Part shown: positions 44,455-56,803 of the stretch, piece by piece
Layout: the number at the start of each line of letters is the position of its first letter
Numbering within the stretch: the first letter of the stretch is position 1
Assembly (NCBI GenBank): GCA_019454045.1
Contig: SKCR01031853.1
Location: 62,001-126,000 of the forward strand
Origin: Zanthoxylum bungeanum
Lineage: Eukaryota; Streptophyta; Magnoliopsida; Sapindales; Rutaceae
Length of the DNA: 64,000 nucleotides
Reading direction: 5' to 3'
Notes under the pieces: model-generated
The model's input: only the letters and a program-made list of their open reading frames with translations
The model's database searches: none
Told to the model about the DNA's origin: nothing
Translations under genes and position numbers: made by a program

Positions 44455-45624
44455 GAACAGGTAAGTTTCATTCTCTCAACCAATAATGCATTAAAATACA
44501 AAGACCCTGGTTGTCCAACTATGTCATGTATTATACGAAATCATAAAATTGAACATGCATTGCTTGATCTTGGAGCTAGTGTCAATTTGCTTCCATTTTC
44601 GGTTTACCAACAACTTAATATTGGCGAGTTAAAACAAACTTCAACTACTTTCTTACTTGCTTATAGATCAGTCAAGGTACCGAAAGGAATTGTGGAAGAT
44701 GTGTTATTACAAGTCGATAATTTCATATATCATGTGAATTTTATTGTCTTGGAAACATAAACTATAGTAGACAGTTTCAAGCCAATTATTGTAATACTTG
44801 GTCGTCTATTTTTAGCAACAGCTAATGCCTTAATTCATTACATGAATGGAATCATGAATTTGTCATTTGGAAATATGACGTTGAAGCTTAATGTTTTCAA
44901 CGTGTGTAAAAAACCATACGATGAGGACAATGAAAACGAGAGCATGAAACTAATTGAACCAATTGTGGAGGAATATATCCAGAGGAGTTTATCTGATCTT
45001 ATGGAAATTTATACATCTAATTTTCTTGAATCAAGTATGCAATTAGATTCGAATATTCTTAATGATTTTGTACTTGATTCTACACAATTACTGGAAGATT
45101 GTGGAGAGAAGCAAAATTTTAAGGAACTTGGAATACTTGAAGATGAGAAAAATGAGGAAGCACCCAAATTGGAATTAAAGACTTTGCCAGAAAGATTAAA
45201 GTATATTTTTCTTGGATATGAACAAACTTACCATATGGTAATTTCTTTCTCTCTCACAAGTGATAAAAAAGGTAAGTTATTTATTTTGAAAGAACATAAA
45301 CAAGGAATTGGATGGACTTTAAAAGATATTAAAGATATTAATCTTTTAAAATGCACATGCAAAATACATTTAAAAGATCCTGTTAGGACACATCAACCAC
45401 CTAAAAAAAGGTTAAACTCTTACATGAAAAGTGTGGTTAAAACAAGAGTCCTTAAATTTCTTGATTCATTAATCTCTTACCTACATAGTTTGGAGAAAAT
45501 CATCTATGCTAAGAAAATAAAAGCTAAACAATTAGGTGTTTGTTATGAATGCGCACGTTGGACGCGTAACACTTGTTGCCATTCTTTAGGAATGATGTCT
45601 AATAATCCCGAAGAAAAAAATTAA
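44455..45624 (+). pseudogene. Athila protease and start of reverse transcriptase, remnant
   Basis: ORF 44521-44760 contains the retropepsin motif LLDLGASVNLLPFSVY. After an in-frame stop at 44758, translation resumes (PIIVILGRLFLATANALIHY). ORF 44842-45624 covers the protease-RT linker (TLPERLKYIFLGYEQTYHMV) and the start of RT (EHKQGIGWTLKDIKDINLLK ... KRLNSYMKSVVKTRVLKFLD). The RT catalytic core, RNase H and integrase are deleted; the sequence ends in unrelated codons before the stop at 45624. No activity is possible. Confidence 0.85.
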
Positions 45625-46029
45625 CCCATTAGAGATTACTTGAGTAAAGATTCATTACATAATATATCATTAACTCTTAAGGAGCATCCTAATGGATTTG
45701 ATAAACTGATTTACAATTTACATACATAATTTCAAAAAGAAATACAACAATACTGTCTCGGGAATCTAACTTTAAGAGACCATGTTTGTCAATTTATAAG
45801 AAAATTGGATGGGAAGCATATATGCGACCCATAGAGGGCGTTCAAGCGTTACTGAACATAAAACCAGTGGAAGATGTGAGCCACAATCACATCTATCAAT
45901 ACATATCATTTACTGTTTTGATTTCATTTTATTATTTTATTATGTAACCTTTCTTTTAGTAACAGTGTTGTGGATTCAATTGTCAATTCCGCACTAACTA
46001 GGTGATGTCTTCTAAACCTCTATTTCTTT
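45625..46029 (+). other. Pol-derived debris of element I
   Basis: Short pieces such as LTLRDHVCQFIRKLDGKH (about 45765) hint at former pol coding, but nothing can be assigned with confidence. Confidence 0.35.
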
Positions 46030-46845
46030 TTATTCAGACATTGAGGACAATATCTCAATTTTGTTGGAGGATAATTGACTAGATAGTTTTTTATTGTGTT
46101 TTTCATTTTGTAAAAAAAAAAAAATTATTTTTGTGTTGTTATTTTAACAAAAAATGTTTTTTATTATTTTTTCTTTATTGTTATTTTGTGTGTAAAAAAA
46201 ATTAAAAAAACTATTTTGTGTTGATTTTCTTTTGTGTTTTTATTCAAAAAAACTACACACAAACTAACAATATTTTTTTTGACTAACCAAGTGGAATTGT
46301 TGTTCGGAGATGGTAGTGTAAGGAGTTTTCGCTCCTGAGACGCATCTCAATGTAATTCGTAACAAGTTATTTTTGTTTCTTTCTTTTTGAATCATTTAAA
46401 TTTGTGAAATCTCTATAATATTGAATAAATTTGATCTTAATATGCTCATTTGACATGTATTATCAACAAACATGGAAACATATGATCATGAGTTGTAAGT
46501 GAAAATATTATAATATTTAGTTCTATAGTTTGTTGGGGGTAGCACCTAAACGCAGTGAAATTTATGTTTTTATTTTTTAAAAAAAAAAACTAACCAAGCT
46601 TTCACTTAGTAACCAAACATCTTACCCAGTAAGCAATGATTGTTCGCATAAAACGGTAGAGCATGAGTTTGTAAAAAACAAAGTGTGAATAAGTTCGATT
46701 TCATAACCTCTCTAACTCGAGCAATTAAGTATGTAAGGGTGTTTTAACACTTAGTGCCCTTAGGCCAACTAGTCCGAGAGTCACTAGCCCAAAGCTCGTT
46801 ATATGGAATAAAGAGAAAGCTTAAGGAAATCAGACACTTCTTCTT
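46030..46845 (+). repeat. Athila-type 3' block of element I
   Basis: Contains gacattgaggacaatatctc (46037), ctcctgagacgcatctcaa (46332) and the gggtgttttaacacttagtgccc block (46738). All three have counterparts, in reverse, in elements A and B. This links the LOG-bearing elements to Athila. Confidence 0.75.
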
Positions 46846-48387
46846 TGTAACATCCCCGATCTGGGAGATGCTACCGGCATGGGATAGACCGTACTAACCC
46901 CATAAGCCTATGACTTTATAACTACAAACATATACAATTACTATTTTCTCTATTTGATTACATTATGTGTGGGACCGTAGTCCAAATTCAAGAACTTATC
47001 ATACAAACTTAACATTTGAAACTGTAAACTTAATACACTTTTACGATGACTACCTCAAAATCAAAGAATAATACAAAACTTTTACTTGACTCTGACTAAC
47101 TCAAACTGGACTCTTACTCATTGACTTGGACTGGTGGATTCCAAACCCTAGTGACTATATCAATATCCGTCCTCCCGAGCTCGTCCTCTGGGAATACTTA
47201 CAAAAAGAGAAAACTAGAGTGGGGTTAGATCGTTATACGATCTAAGTGAGTGGACGGGAAAAAAAACTGATAAACTGATATAACAACTTTTGATTCTAAA
47301 ATCAAAATTCCAAAAATATCTTTATAGTAGAACTCATTTCTAAAAACTTTGTCTGAATCTCTTTTAGAAAACTTAACCTTTTTGAAAACTGCTTCCTGAA
47401 AACTGTTTCTAAAATCTGGTTACTGAAAACTGTTTCCTGAAAATCTGATATCTGAAATTCCTTTTTTCTGAAAATCTGATGACTAAATGCTGGTCTGTAT
47501 CTGAAAAACTTGACGCATGAGGGCGTTACATATCGCAGTCCCCCCATACGCCAATCTGGAGCCAGGAATGCAAAATTGTGACTTTGGGGCGTTACGTATC
47601 GCCGTCTCCCAAAACACGCCACTCATGTCCCTGAAACTGGTGGTCTTTGGCCGTTACGTATCGCCGTCCCCTAAGCCATTGAACTAGAGCAGGTAGTACT
47701 GATCCATGCTATTACCTTACCCTGAACTAGGGTCTAGGGGCGTTACATATCGCCGTCCCCTAGCCTTGAACTATGATCTGGGGGCGTTACGTATCGCAGT
47801 CCCCTCAGTCCTCTACATGTGCACATGTTTTCTTTCTTTCAATTCCAAGCTGCATCAAGTTACATACTGGGGTGGGTTTTTCCCCCATGCCCCGAAAGAT
47901 CAAAAATCACAAGCCTTTAAAATTTTATTTTCTAAAACTTTTCTTAAAAAAAACATACTATCTCATAAATAACTGTGATCAAACAGGCTAACGTCCTAAA
48001 TGAGTAAATAAGTCTCATATGAAAAATTTTATAATAAAAATCAGTTTAAAGGATAATGTCTACTCACTAATTGGAATCTGGCCGGTGGTAAATCGCTTCA
48101 TCGATGGAAGGTGCAATTCCTGCAATGGTCTATAAATTGTAACTCGGTTAGGCTACAAATCACTAAAATGATTTTGGAATAAGGCTAAACTTTCCTAATT
48201 GAGGTCCGTGATATCGTCACTTATTTTATCATGCTTGGAATAAGATGAAATGTATGTGTACGAACTGATATGAGACTCTAAAGGTGGTCTCTAACACGCT
48301 GGGGTGGAACTGGATTGATTTAAAAACTATCTTGAGAATATTTTCATTGCGCATCGCTACGCACAACATCTTGCGTCGCGATGCAAC
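46846..48387 (-). mobile_element. Gypsy LTR J (TGTAACATCC type), left part
   Basis: Plus strand starts TGTAACATCCCC. It is the reverse orientation of the K-type LTR and contains five gcgttacgtatcgccgtccc repeats (47520-47810). Element E interrupts it at 48387, and it resumes at 58836. The last bases, gcaac (48383-48387), are the E target-site duplication. Confidence 0.8.
47518..47812 (-). repeat. Five palindromic gcgttacgtatcgc repeats in LTR J
   Basis: Copies near 47521, 47588, 47649, 47738 and 47781, each followed by c(a/c)gtcccc. They are the inverse of the array in LTR K. Confidence 0.8.
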
Positions 48388-50415
48388 TGTTGGACAATTA
48401 TGACCCATAGCATCACTATTTGTACAGATCATGGTGTTGTTGTACAAATTAACTATGTGACAAAGGAGATTGCACTCTTATCATTTGTGATTAGATAACC
48501 TAGATATATAAATGATAGGAGGTCCCTGTGATTTGTTCCTGGATTGAGAATGATATGAGACAGTATCAGTCCACAAAGGATAAATCATTAAATATCCCTA
48601 GTCAGAGTATTATCGAGATTGGACATCGATGAATACGTAAAAGACTAGTATTACACTTGTGCGCGTTGTGAGGGCACAACGACATAGTTATCATATATTT
48701 GGGCATAAGATACTCATGCAAGTGTAATAGGAGGTTGTGTTTTACCGATGGTACGGGAAACAGCTTCGCTCTGGATAGACCCCATCGGAATTCCATTGGT
48801 AGTATAACTATGTGTCTATGGAAATCCGAAATCAGGGTAGGTGTATTTGGTCTTAACCTGAGACTTGCACCGCTAACACTTGCGACAATCAATATACTTT
48901 GGTTGCGGTCGTCCAGCGCTTTAACAGGTTCTGTGTACGCCAATGCTGGGTATATTGAGAATCGTAGTGTGTTGGGTGTGATGTCAATACAGAAGTGTCA
49001 CTCCAGTCATATGGAGATGATGATCGCGCAGGGATACAGAACTGGTTCTCTAAAAAGGTTGCAACCGTCGGGATAATATGACTTGGTCATGATTATCCGA
49101 TATTAAAGAGACTAATTGCTCGTTATCCGATATATGCTTCGTACGGGTCAGACACTGTACCAGCCCCAGGCCTTGCATGTGATCATCTGATACTGGACAG
49201 AAATACGCAATACTACGTAAACTACGCCTGATATAGATCATTTATTCCTGTAAGGATATTTCCGGAGAATTGGGAAGGCATGGCGCTTTGCTAGAGGCCA
49301 ACCTTGTCTTGTAAATCGGTATAAACGTAGTACGAGGTACTTACGTGTTCGGATAGTCCAACGACCGAATTTACTGCCAACATATCTGGGGATCTCATGG
49401 GCCGCTTCCCAAAGATTCACCGATGACGTATGACTCGCACTTTAATTAATCTGGGATTAATAAGATGAGAGAGAAAATTAATCTGGGATTAATTGCGGAG
49501 ATATTTTATCTGGGATAAAATATCATTTAAAGAGAGATAACGATTAATTTGGAATTAATCAGTTAAATTAATATATTCGATATATTAAACAAAATTAGAT
49601 TTCGACGCGGAATTGAAATTAGATTTTAATTCGGGCGAACGAATTAATTTAGAATTAATTCGTTAGCGATGTGAATAGTGATTTCGCTAGGCGTAATCAT
49701 TTAATTACGACGCAACGGAAAATTCGTTAATTTGGAATTATCGAACCCGAGCCCGAGATTATTTGCGAGCGCATTCACATTTCGAATTCGAGTGCGGCAC
49801 GCAAGTCAAATCAAGTGTCAAATCGCTAGTGGCATCTAGCGTCACATCAAACGTCAAATCATGTCACTTTGAGTGATGTAACAATTGATTGGATTGATTG
49901 ATTGATGTGGTTGTTGTGGGCATTAATGGCTTTGATTGTTTGAATTTTCAAAAGCCAAAATTTTGGTATATGTTTTAGAAATCAAATACCAAAATTAATT
50001 AACACATTTTCATCTCTCTCACTCTCCTTTCTTCTCTCATCTCACGCCCTTTAAGGGCTGTTCTTGTTCTGGTTTGCTGCGAAACCAGTGAAGGAAAAAT
50101 GGGAAGCCAAGTGAGATTTTGTTGCAAAATCGAGAGTGCTAGCACACTCCGAGATCATGCGAAGGTGATAGGGAAGTCCACACATGAGCCGGGAATCGTT
50201 CGAAGAAGCTTGGAGCTTAAAAATCTTGAAGATGAAGGCCAAAACCAGTGAGCTGCATCTGCTCACTGCCGAGCAGTCCCAAGGCAGAAAATATGAATTT
50301 TTGTTGCCTCCAGCGTCGCTCAACCGATCGATGTGAGTATTCCGCGACTCCCTCGAATGTATTCACTCATGTGCATGCTTGTTTATTGATCTTGGGATGC
50401 TTAGAATATCCAACA
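48388..50415 (+). repeat. Element E 5' LTR
   Basis: 2028 bp, TGTTGGACAATTATG to ATATCCAACA. Copies are at 56804-58830 and, diverged, at 984-3032 and 1-983 (inverted). ORFs inside it recur in every copy and are LTR shadows. Confidence 0.93.
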
Positions 50416-50416
50416 A

Positions 50417-50428
50417 TGGTATCAGGGC
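50417..50428 (+). other. Primer-binding site of element E
   Basis: TGGTATCAGGGC, one base from the Copia consensus TGGTATCAGAGC complementary to initiator tRNA-Met. Confidence 0.9.
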
Positions 50429-53130
50429 ATGGTTAAAAGCATGAAAAATGTTTAGGGTTAAAATTTGGGTAAACTTGATTTTGAGCATGATTAATGAAAT
50501 TGGATGAATTAGTATGCTTAAATGTGTTTTAATTGATAATTGATTGGATCAATTTGATTAAAAATTGTTTGGAACAAATTTGCCCAATTTTTTTGTGATG
50601 GCCGAATGTGGTGCCCTAAATGTTATCTTGGAATTTTTGATTTTTGATCATTGGATGTGTTGGAAATCATTCGGGAGTATGATTTAATGTCGATTGTGGA
50701 ATTAATTGGATTGAAACCGAATCGGACGTAAAATCCCCAAATTGCCGAGAATGTAAGAGCATGTAATTTGGTTTGATTTTTTGTTAATTTGTGTTGGACA
50801 CTAATTGATGTTAATGGCATGATTAATTAGTGCTAATTGATGTTTTAGAAATGTTAATTGGGTAATTAATTATGTAATGCACTTTAGGTAATTAAATTAA
50901 AAATTTGGAATTTGGCAATTTAATTTAATTGGGCTAATTTTGGAAATTGGGCTTGAAATGTTGTAAATGGGCTTATTGGGCTTTGTTGTACAAAGTTGGG
51001 TTAAGGAAAATTGGATTGGATCCAATTGGGCCCAAAACCGCATCCATAAAGCCCAAATGTGACTTAATGGACCTTTGAAGTTTAATTGGGCCTAATGGGC
51101 CAAAATTGATTTCTAGGCTTATGGGGTAACTCCCGGATTGGACTTTGGTTATCGGTTTGATCTAGGGGTGAGCAAAACCGGTTTCGGTTCGGTTCCGCAC
51201 TAAGTGGAACCGGAACCTACCCAATTAAACAGGGTATCCTATTATTCGGTTCCAATCTAGTTCCGGTCCGGTTTCGAATTACCCTATTTTAAAATATTTT
51301 AATGAAAACTGCTTATAGGTTCATATTTAGTAAGTTTTTTTTCTTAAAAAAAAAATTAAAACTTTATAATTAATTGATTGTATTTTGTTGTGCAGTTTCT
51401 ATTGTATTCTGTTGCTGTTGTGCAACTGTTAGCCTGAGGATTGTATTATGTTGCTGTATTCTGTTGCTGATTGTGCAACCATAGCTTGTTGTTGCTTCTG
51501 TTGTGCAGCTTATAGGTTCCAATCTATTGTGCAGTTTATATTGTATTATGTTGATGTTGTGCAGTTTATATTTATTTATTCTTTTATTTCCCAGAAAATG
51601 CATAATTTTAGCAGGAATTTACCTCAAAAAAAAAAATCGGTTCCAGTTCCATGGTCCGGTTCCGGTTCCGATCATTTTGGAACCGGAACCTACCCGAATA
51701 AAATCGGTTCCTTCATTTTTGGAATCGGAACCTACCCGATTACAACCGGTTCCGGTTCCAAACCTGGAAAACCGGTCTGTTATAGACCGGGTAGACCCGA
51801 AACCATTGCTCACCCCTAGTTTGATCCGAGTTGACCAAAAGTCCACGCCTCAAGAAATTAATTAAAAGCTCATTGGACTTTAATTAAACTGACGTTGGAC
51901 GTTAATCGGGCTTTGAGACCCGTAACGATTAAATTTAGAATTTAAGTCGTAAAGGTTCGTTAATAAAGTGTAGTATTTAATTTGGAATTAAATAGTGAAT
52001 TAGTATTAAATACAAATTGAATTGGATTTAATTGTGTAGTTTAATTTAATTCGAGAATTCGTACTTTGAGTACTTATTCGCAAAACGAGTTTGACTCGAG
52101 CAAAATCAAATCGTTGTTTGAACATTGGATGATCACTAATTATCAGATTAATTAATTTGATTAGATTGATTGATAACATGCTTGTGTGAATACATGGTTG
52201 CGATGCATGAATAATGTATATCGGATGGCTATTAGATGGGTGGGGCAATTTTATAAATTGTTGTAATAAATTTGATTTATTAATTGGACCTGCGTGTCCA
52301 GCCTTATTACCTACTTATTCTTTGTATTCTCTTCTCACCTATTCCCCTCAATGTAAATGAGGTTTCTTTAGAAGTGTAGTGTAACAGGTAGAAGTAATAC
52401 ATGTGCTAGCGGGAGAGAGAAAGAGAGAGATTTGATCTAGGATCAATGTGTAAAGTATCCATCTGAATATCATTATTATTTTATTTATACTCACTTTATT
52501 ATGTATTTAGAATGCATGTTTAAGTGTGTATGATGATGAGACCTTAACAAAGATAATAAATTGGTTGCCAATTTGCACTCGAAAAACCCTCGCAAAATAT
52601 TAAGCGTCTTTCCTTCCATTGAGTGATTCTCACTCAAGATCTGAAACTGGCATTGGCTTGTTGGCCAAAGTCAAGGCCTTCGTCCGTCGATGATGTGTTT
52701 GAATCACGAGAGCTTTATTCCATGTCAGTTTCTTGTCCAAGTTGTGGTTTGTTGGCCAAAGTCAAGACCACTTCTTGTCCATCGACATTGATTACGAAGC
52801 TTTCCATGGTCAATGGGTCGCGCTTAACTGGGATCACTAAGTTTGTTGTGCCAAAGCCAAGGCTTAGTTGATTCAGAGGAAAAAGGTTAGGTAATACATT
52901 GTATGTATTGGCATATATAAGATATATATTTCGGACTTGGATGTCCCCCTACCGGATCTAGGAATTGGATTGGATCCAATCGATCTTAGAGATCTACCTA
53001 GTTAATTATCATACATTTGTTGGCCAAAGTCAAGATTGTGTGATATTTAACGGGATCCTAGCCCGCTAGGAAACACGGTTTCCCGAGTACTCGACAGAGG
53101 GTTAGAGGCTCGCCGAAAAATAGTGGGAGG
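50429..53130 (+). other. Leader region of element E
   Basis: Long non-coding leader. It has many TGGGC motifs (50930-51120), a hAT MITE (51163-51818) and four copies of a gttggccaaagtcaag motif (52659, 52750, 52845, 53017). It ends at aaaaatagtgggaggca (53116-53132), which element D shares. The ORFs at 50623-52871 are not supported as genes. Confidence 0.6.
51163..51818. mobile_element. hAT-type MITE inside element E
   Basis: 656 bp with 13-bp perfect terminal repeats TAGGGGTGAGCAA / TTGCTCACCCCTA and the 8-bp duplication gtttgatc (51155-51162 and 51819-51826). The subterminal regions are full of ggttccggttc and its complement. No transposase is present. ORFs at 51370-51865 arise from the repeats. 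Confidence 0.92.
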
Positions 53131-53829
53131 CAAGAATTGAATTTGCAATACTCGTTTAATTACTTGCTATACGCGCTCAAATCAAATATCATTCATCAAA
53201 TAAATTAAATGTTAGTTGGACTAATATTTAAATGTTGTTTTAATAAATAGTTGGACTATATTCAAACTATTCATTTATAGTTGATTTTATAATTGGATTA
53301 TAGTAATCAATATAATTGATTTTAATCTATTAAATTATAGTTGATTAAATTGTTGGACTATTGTAATCATTATAATAAATAGTACCGATATCGTTGATTA
53401 AATAGTTGGACTATTAGAATCAAGATATAATTGAAAGATTGACATTTAAAACATAATCCTAGGGAAAATGTATTTAAATGGTTTAATTTTCAAATTGGGA
53501 ATAATTTCAGGATGGTCCTGGAAAAACTAATAAGTTACTTTATTTGATAAAATAACATATTAGGCCTAAGCCCGGAGTTAAGCAAATAGTCGAGCATAAT
53601 CTTTGGAAGATTTATGTAATGATAACTTTAGTTCTTAATCCATTAAGCTTGTCGCAGTAGACTCCTTAATTTCTAAATCAGAACTAAGGATTAGATCCTT
53701 AAAGTATGATAATGAAATTGAAGGATCTTCATAAATCTATATTTAGATTTTAGAAGTACTAAAATTGCAATAAATAATTCTTGGAGAATTAATGACTATT
53801 CTCAAGGAGATAAAGTCAAAGTTTGCAAT

Positions 53830-56750
53830 TAGGCAAGTAGCGCAAGGCGCACCTTACTTCGATATTCTAGAAGGCCATAGGCTTCTGGAGTGTTGAAAAG
53901 GGCAAATGCAATATCATTATAGTCTTCTGGGAAGATAAAAGACATATCCCAAAATGTCTGCTTAAATGTGGCAAACGGGATCGCGGAAGCGTGACTGCCG
54001 TTTGGACAAAGCAGACATGAAGGAATTGAAGACGAGCAAGGCTCTAACTTCAAATATGTTTGTCATAAATATATTCACTACTAGTATTAAAATTGGATTT
54101 TAGATGCTTAGTGTGATATATATTGATGTTCAGAATCTGTTATGAACAAGATACTGACTTCAATAGAGATTTATCTGCGAATTAGAAGCGAGACGAAAGT
54201 CGCTGTTTTAACCGTAGATACCTAAGTTTAGGAACTATCCTTTGGGTGTGTACCTAAATTTGAAAACTGTTATAATGTAACTAGTTTGACTAGATACATT
54301 ATCTTTATATCAGTGTTTTACCCGCTGCGGGTGAACCTTTATATTCTAGAACCCTAAAGTGTTTTATTTTATAAAGATGATATTAAGATAAACACATTTG
54401 ATGTGAATAACAGAATTTATATTTTGAATATAAATAAATCTCAAAAATATAACATGACAAACAAATAGCTCAAACTGATTTGATCAGAAGAAACTAATTG
54501 TGGCATTGTTGTCTGGGACATAATTAAACAAGAATCGTATATCCACACTTTCGGAGAGTGGGTACTAGGACTGATTTGATTCCAATCAAATAAAGTCTAC
54601 GAATCTAGTTTATTGGGCAAAGTGCCTAAAACACTATTTACTTGGTAAAAGTGTAAATGCCACCAATCTGTTAGCCCTAGTTCATAGTGAAGCAAGTGGG
54701 CCCATGTCTAGCTAGGCTAGAGGTGGATATGAATATTTCGTGATCTTACGGATGTGGCATCGCGTTATGGTTATGTGTTTCTTTTGAAGAACACAAATCA
54801 GAAACTTTTAAGTTTTGACATGAAATAGACAAACAGACCGGCTAAAGTATTAAACCGTCACGGTATGATCGTAATGGAAAATACTTAGGCAATAAGTTTC
54901 TAATATACTTGAAAGAGTATAGTATTCTTTCAAATGAGGACTCCTCCCGGAACACGTCAAAGTGACGGTGTGTCCGAACAGAGTAACCGAATTTTGTTAG
55001 ACATGATAAAGTTAATCATGAGTCGCTCTGAGCTACCATTTCTTTCAACGGATAAGCATTAACAGTGCAAGAACTTATTTTGAATAAGGTTCCATAATAA
55101 TCTGTTTGACAGATATCATATTAGATATGAACGGGAAAAAAACCGGGTTTCTCATTCCTGAATATTTGGGTATGCTGGGCATATGTTTGGATGATACCAA
55201 ACTAAAACCCAAATTGGATAAGTGCCAATTGTAGGTTATCCTAGGGATACCGTAAGTATAGTACTTATACAACTCACAAGAGAACAATTAGATTGTTGTT
55301 CGCCATGTGTTTTTCCTAAGAGGAATACCGATATGCAGTGGTAAGTTTGAGGATAGTAAAACTCGATGAAAATCAGAGTAATACTATTCCAGACACTGAT
55401 TCCTAATGGAACACAAATAGTTTATCAAGGATGAAACTATACCAGTAATCTTCGAATACACAAGAACCGCGTTAGTCAGAAAGAGTCAGAAAACAACCTG
55501 GGGTATGGGTTTCTGATCTCACCTCATAAAGATGTCTATCTTGTTGAGGTATACCAACTGACTACGTATGAGGAAGTGATACAAGGTATCGACTCCCTAT
55601 TATGACAAAGTGTCATGAATCCGAAATGGATTCCATGTATATCAACTATGTTTGGACACTAGTTGATGTACCATAAGGCATTGTGCCTATTGGTACTATA
55701 TAAGTCTTCAAGGAAGACATACATGGATGGCAACATACCAACGTATAAAGCTAGGCTTTTAGCGGAAAGGTATCGTTATCAACATGTGTTGATTACGATT
55801 CAAACTTTATGAAATATGACAGCTTTACGGGAAAATCGCTTTCCTGAAAAGGAAACCTTTTGGAGGATGTTTACAACATCCTGACGGTTTTGTCGTACCA
55901 AAACTAGCAAACAAGGTTTGCAGGTTATTCGATCCATGTTTAGATTGAAGCAAGCATAGGTTCTTGGAATTATCGTTTTGATGTAATCATAATAGATTAT
56001 GATTTGATTCAAAACAAAAATGATTCTTGTGTATATAAGGAGGTTAGTGGGAGCGCACTGACACTAAAATGTCCTAAGAATAATGATAATATACGTCATT
56101 TCTTGGAAATGATATTCCCATAATAAACAATCAGTGAAAGCTTGGCTTTTGAGAAAACTCTCCGAGAAATCATACATTGAAAAATGTACGTGACCTGGTG
56201 TCTCATACGCTTTGAGCATATGGAAACACAAACAGGCCAATCCAAGTGATAGTTACTGGATTGATGTTAAGAACATACTTAGTATCTTAGAGATCTAAGG
56301 ATGTTGTCTTAATCTTTGGAGATGGAGAACTTGAAGTGACTGGGATCACTGTAGCAAGTTTCATAACCGATAAAAATGACTATAAGTCGCAAACGGTACT
56401 ACAAAGTTTGAATAGTGGAACAGTAAGTTGGAAATCTTCCAAGCAAGATACTGTTACCGTATAAACAACAAACGCTGGTTATTGCTGCAGCTGAGGCAGC
56501 AATAGAAGCCATTTGGGTCGATAAACAAATCTAATTAGATTAGATATAGTTCTGTTAGAAGCTGAGCTAGGCGTCAGCACAGGCTAAAGAATTAATGGTC
56601 TCATTAACGATCCTAATACATACTTCGATATTCATCTGATTCGTTCTGATCATACATCAAGGCGATGTGATGATCGAATAAATCGCATCAGATGATAGTC
56701 ATACAAATCCGCTGACGAAAGTCTTTTCTCAGCAGTTTGAGACAACCGTA
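53830..56750 (+). pseudogene. Copia gag-pol remnant of element E
   Basis: No long ORF survives, but ordered motifs are readable across frames. They include a gag zinc-knuckle relic (aaatgtggcaaacggg, about 53967), a protease relic (WILDA, about 54095) and an integrase relic (GPMSS, then ARGGYEYFV, about 54700-54750). RT relics follow (LGIIVLM and the SCVYKKVSGS-like stretch, about 55950-56050). RNase H (AAAEAAIEAIW, about 56482) and the pol C-terminal NPLTKVFSQQF-like stretch (about 56706) complete the series. The order PR-INT-RT-RH defines Copia. Frameshifts and stops abolish all enzymes. Confidence 0.8.
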
Positions 56751-56792
56751 TATAGTTCGGGTGTAAGACACTCGAGTGACTGGCTATAGGCC

Positions 56793-56803
56793 AAGTGGGA
56801 GAT
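56793..56803 (+). other. Polypurine tract of element E
   Basis: aagtgggagat directly before the 3' LTR, the usual form in plant Copia elements. Confidence 0.85.

Larger units (their letters stand above)
41455..46845 (+). mobile_element. Decayed Athila-like Gypsy element I
   Basis: Plus-strand element with a 5'-truncated LTR (41455-42449), a degraded Asp-type primer site, gag and protease/RT remnants, and the Athila 3' block (46030-46845). The 3' LTR is missing because Gypsy LTR J begins at 46846. Many stops and frameshifts show that it is old. It is the only element here preserving Athila protease and RT motifs. Confidence 0.8.
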
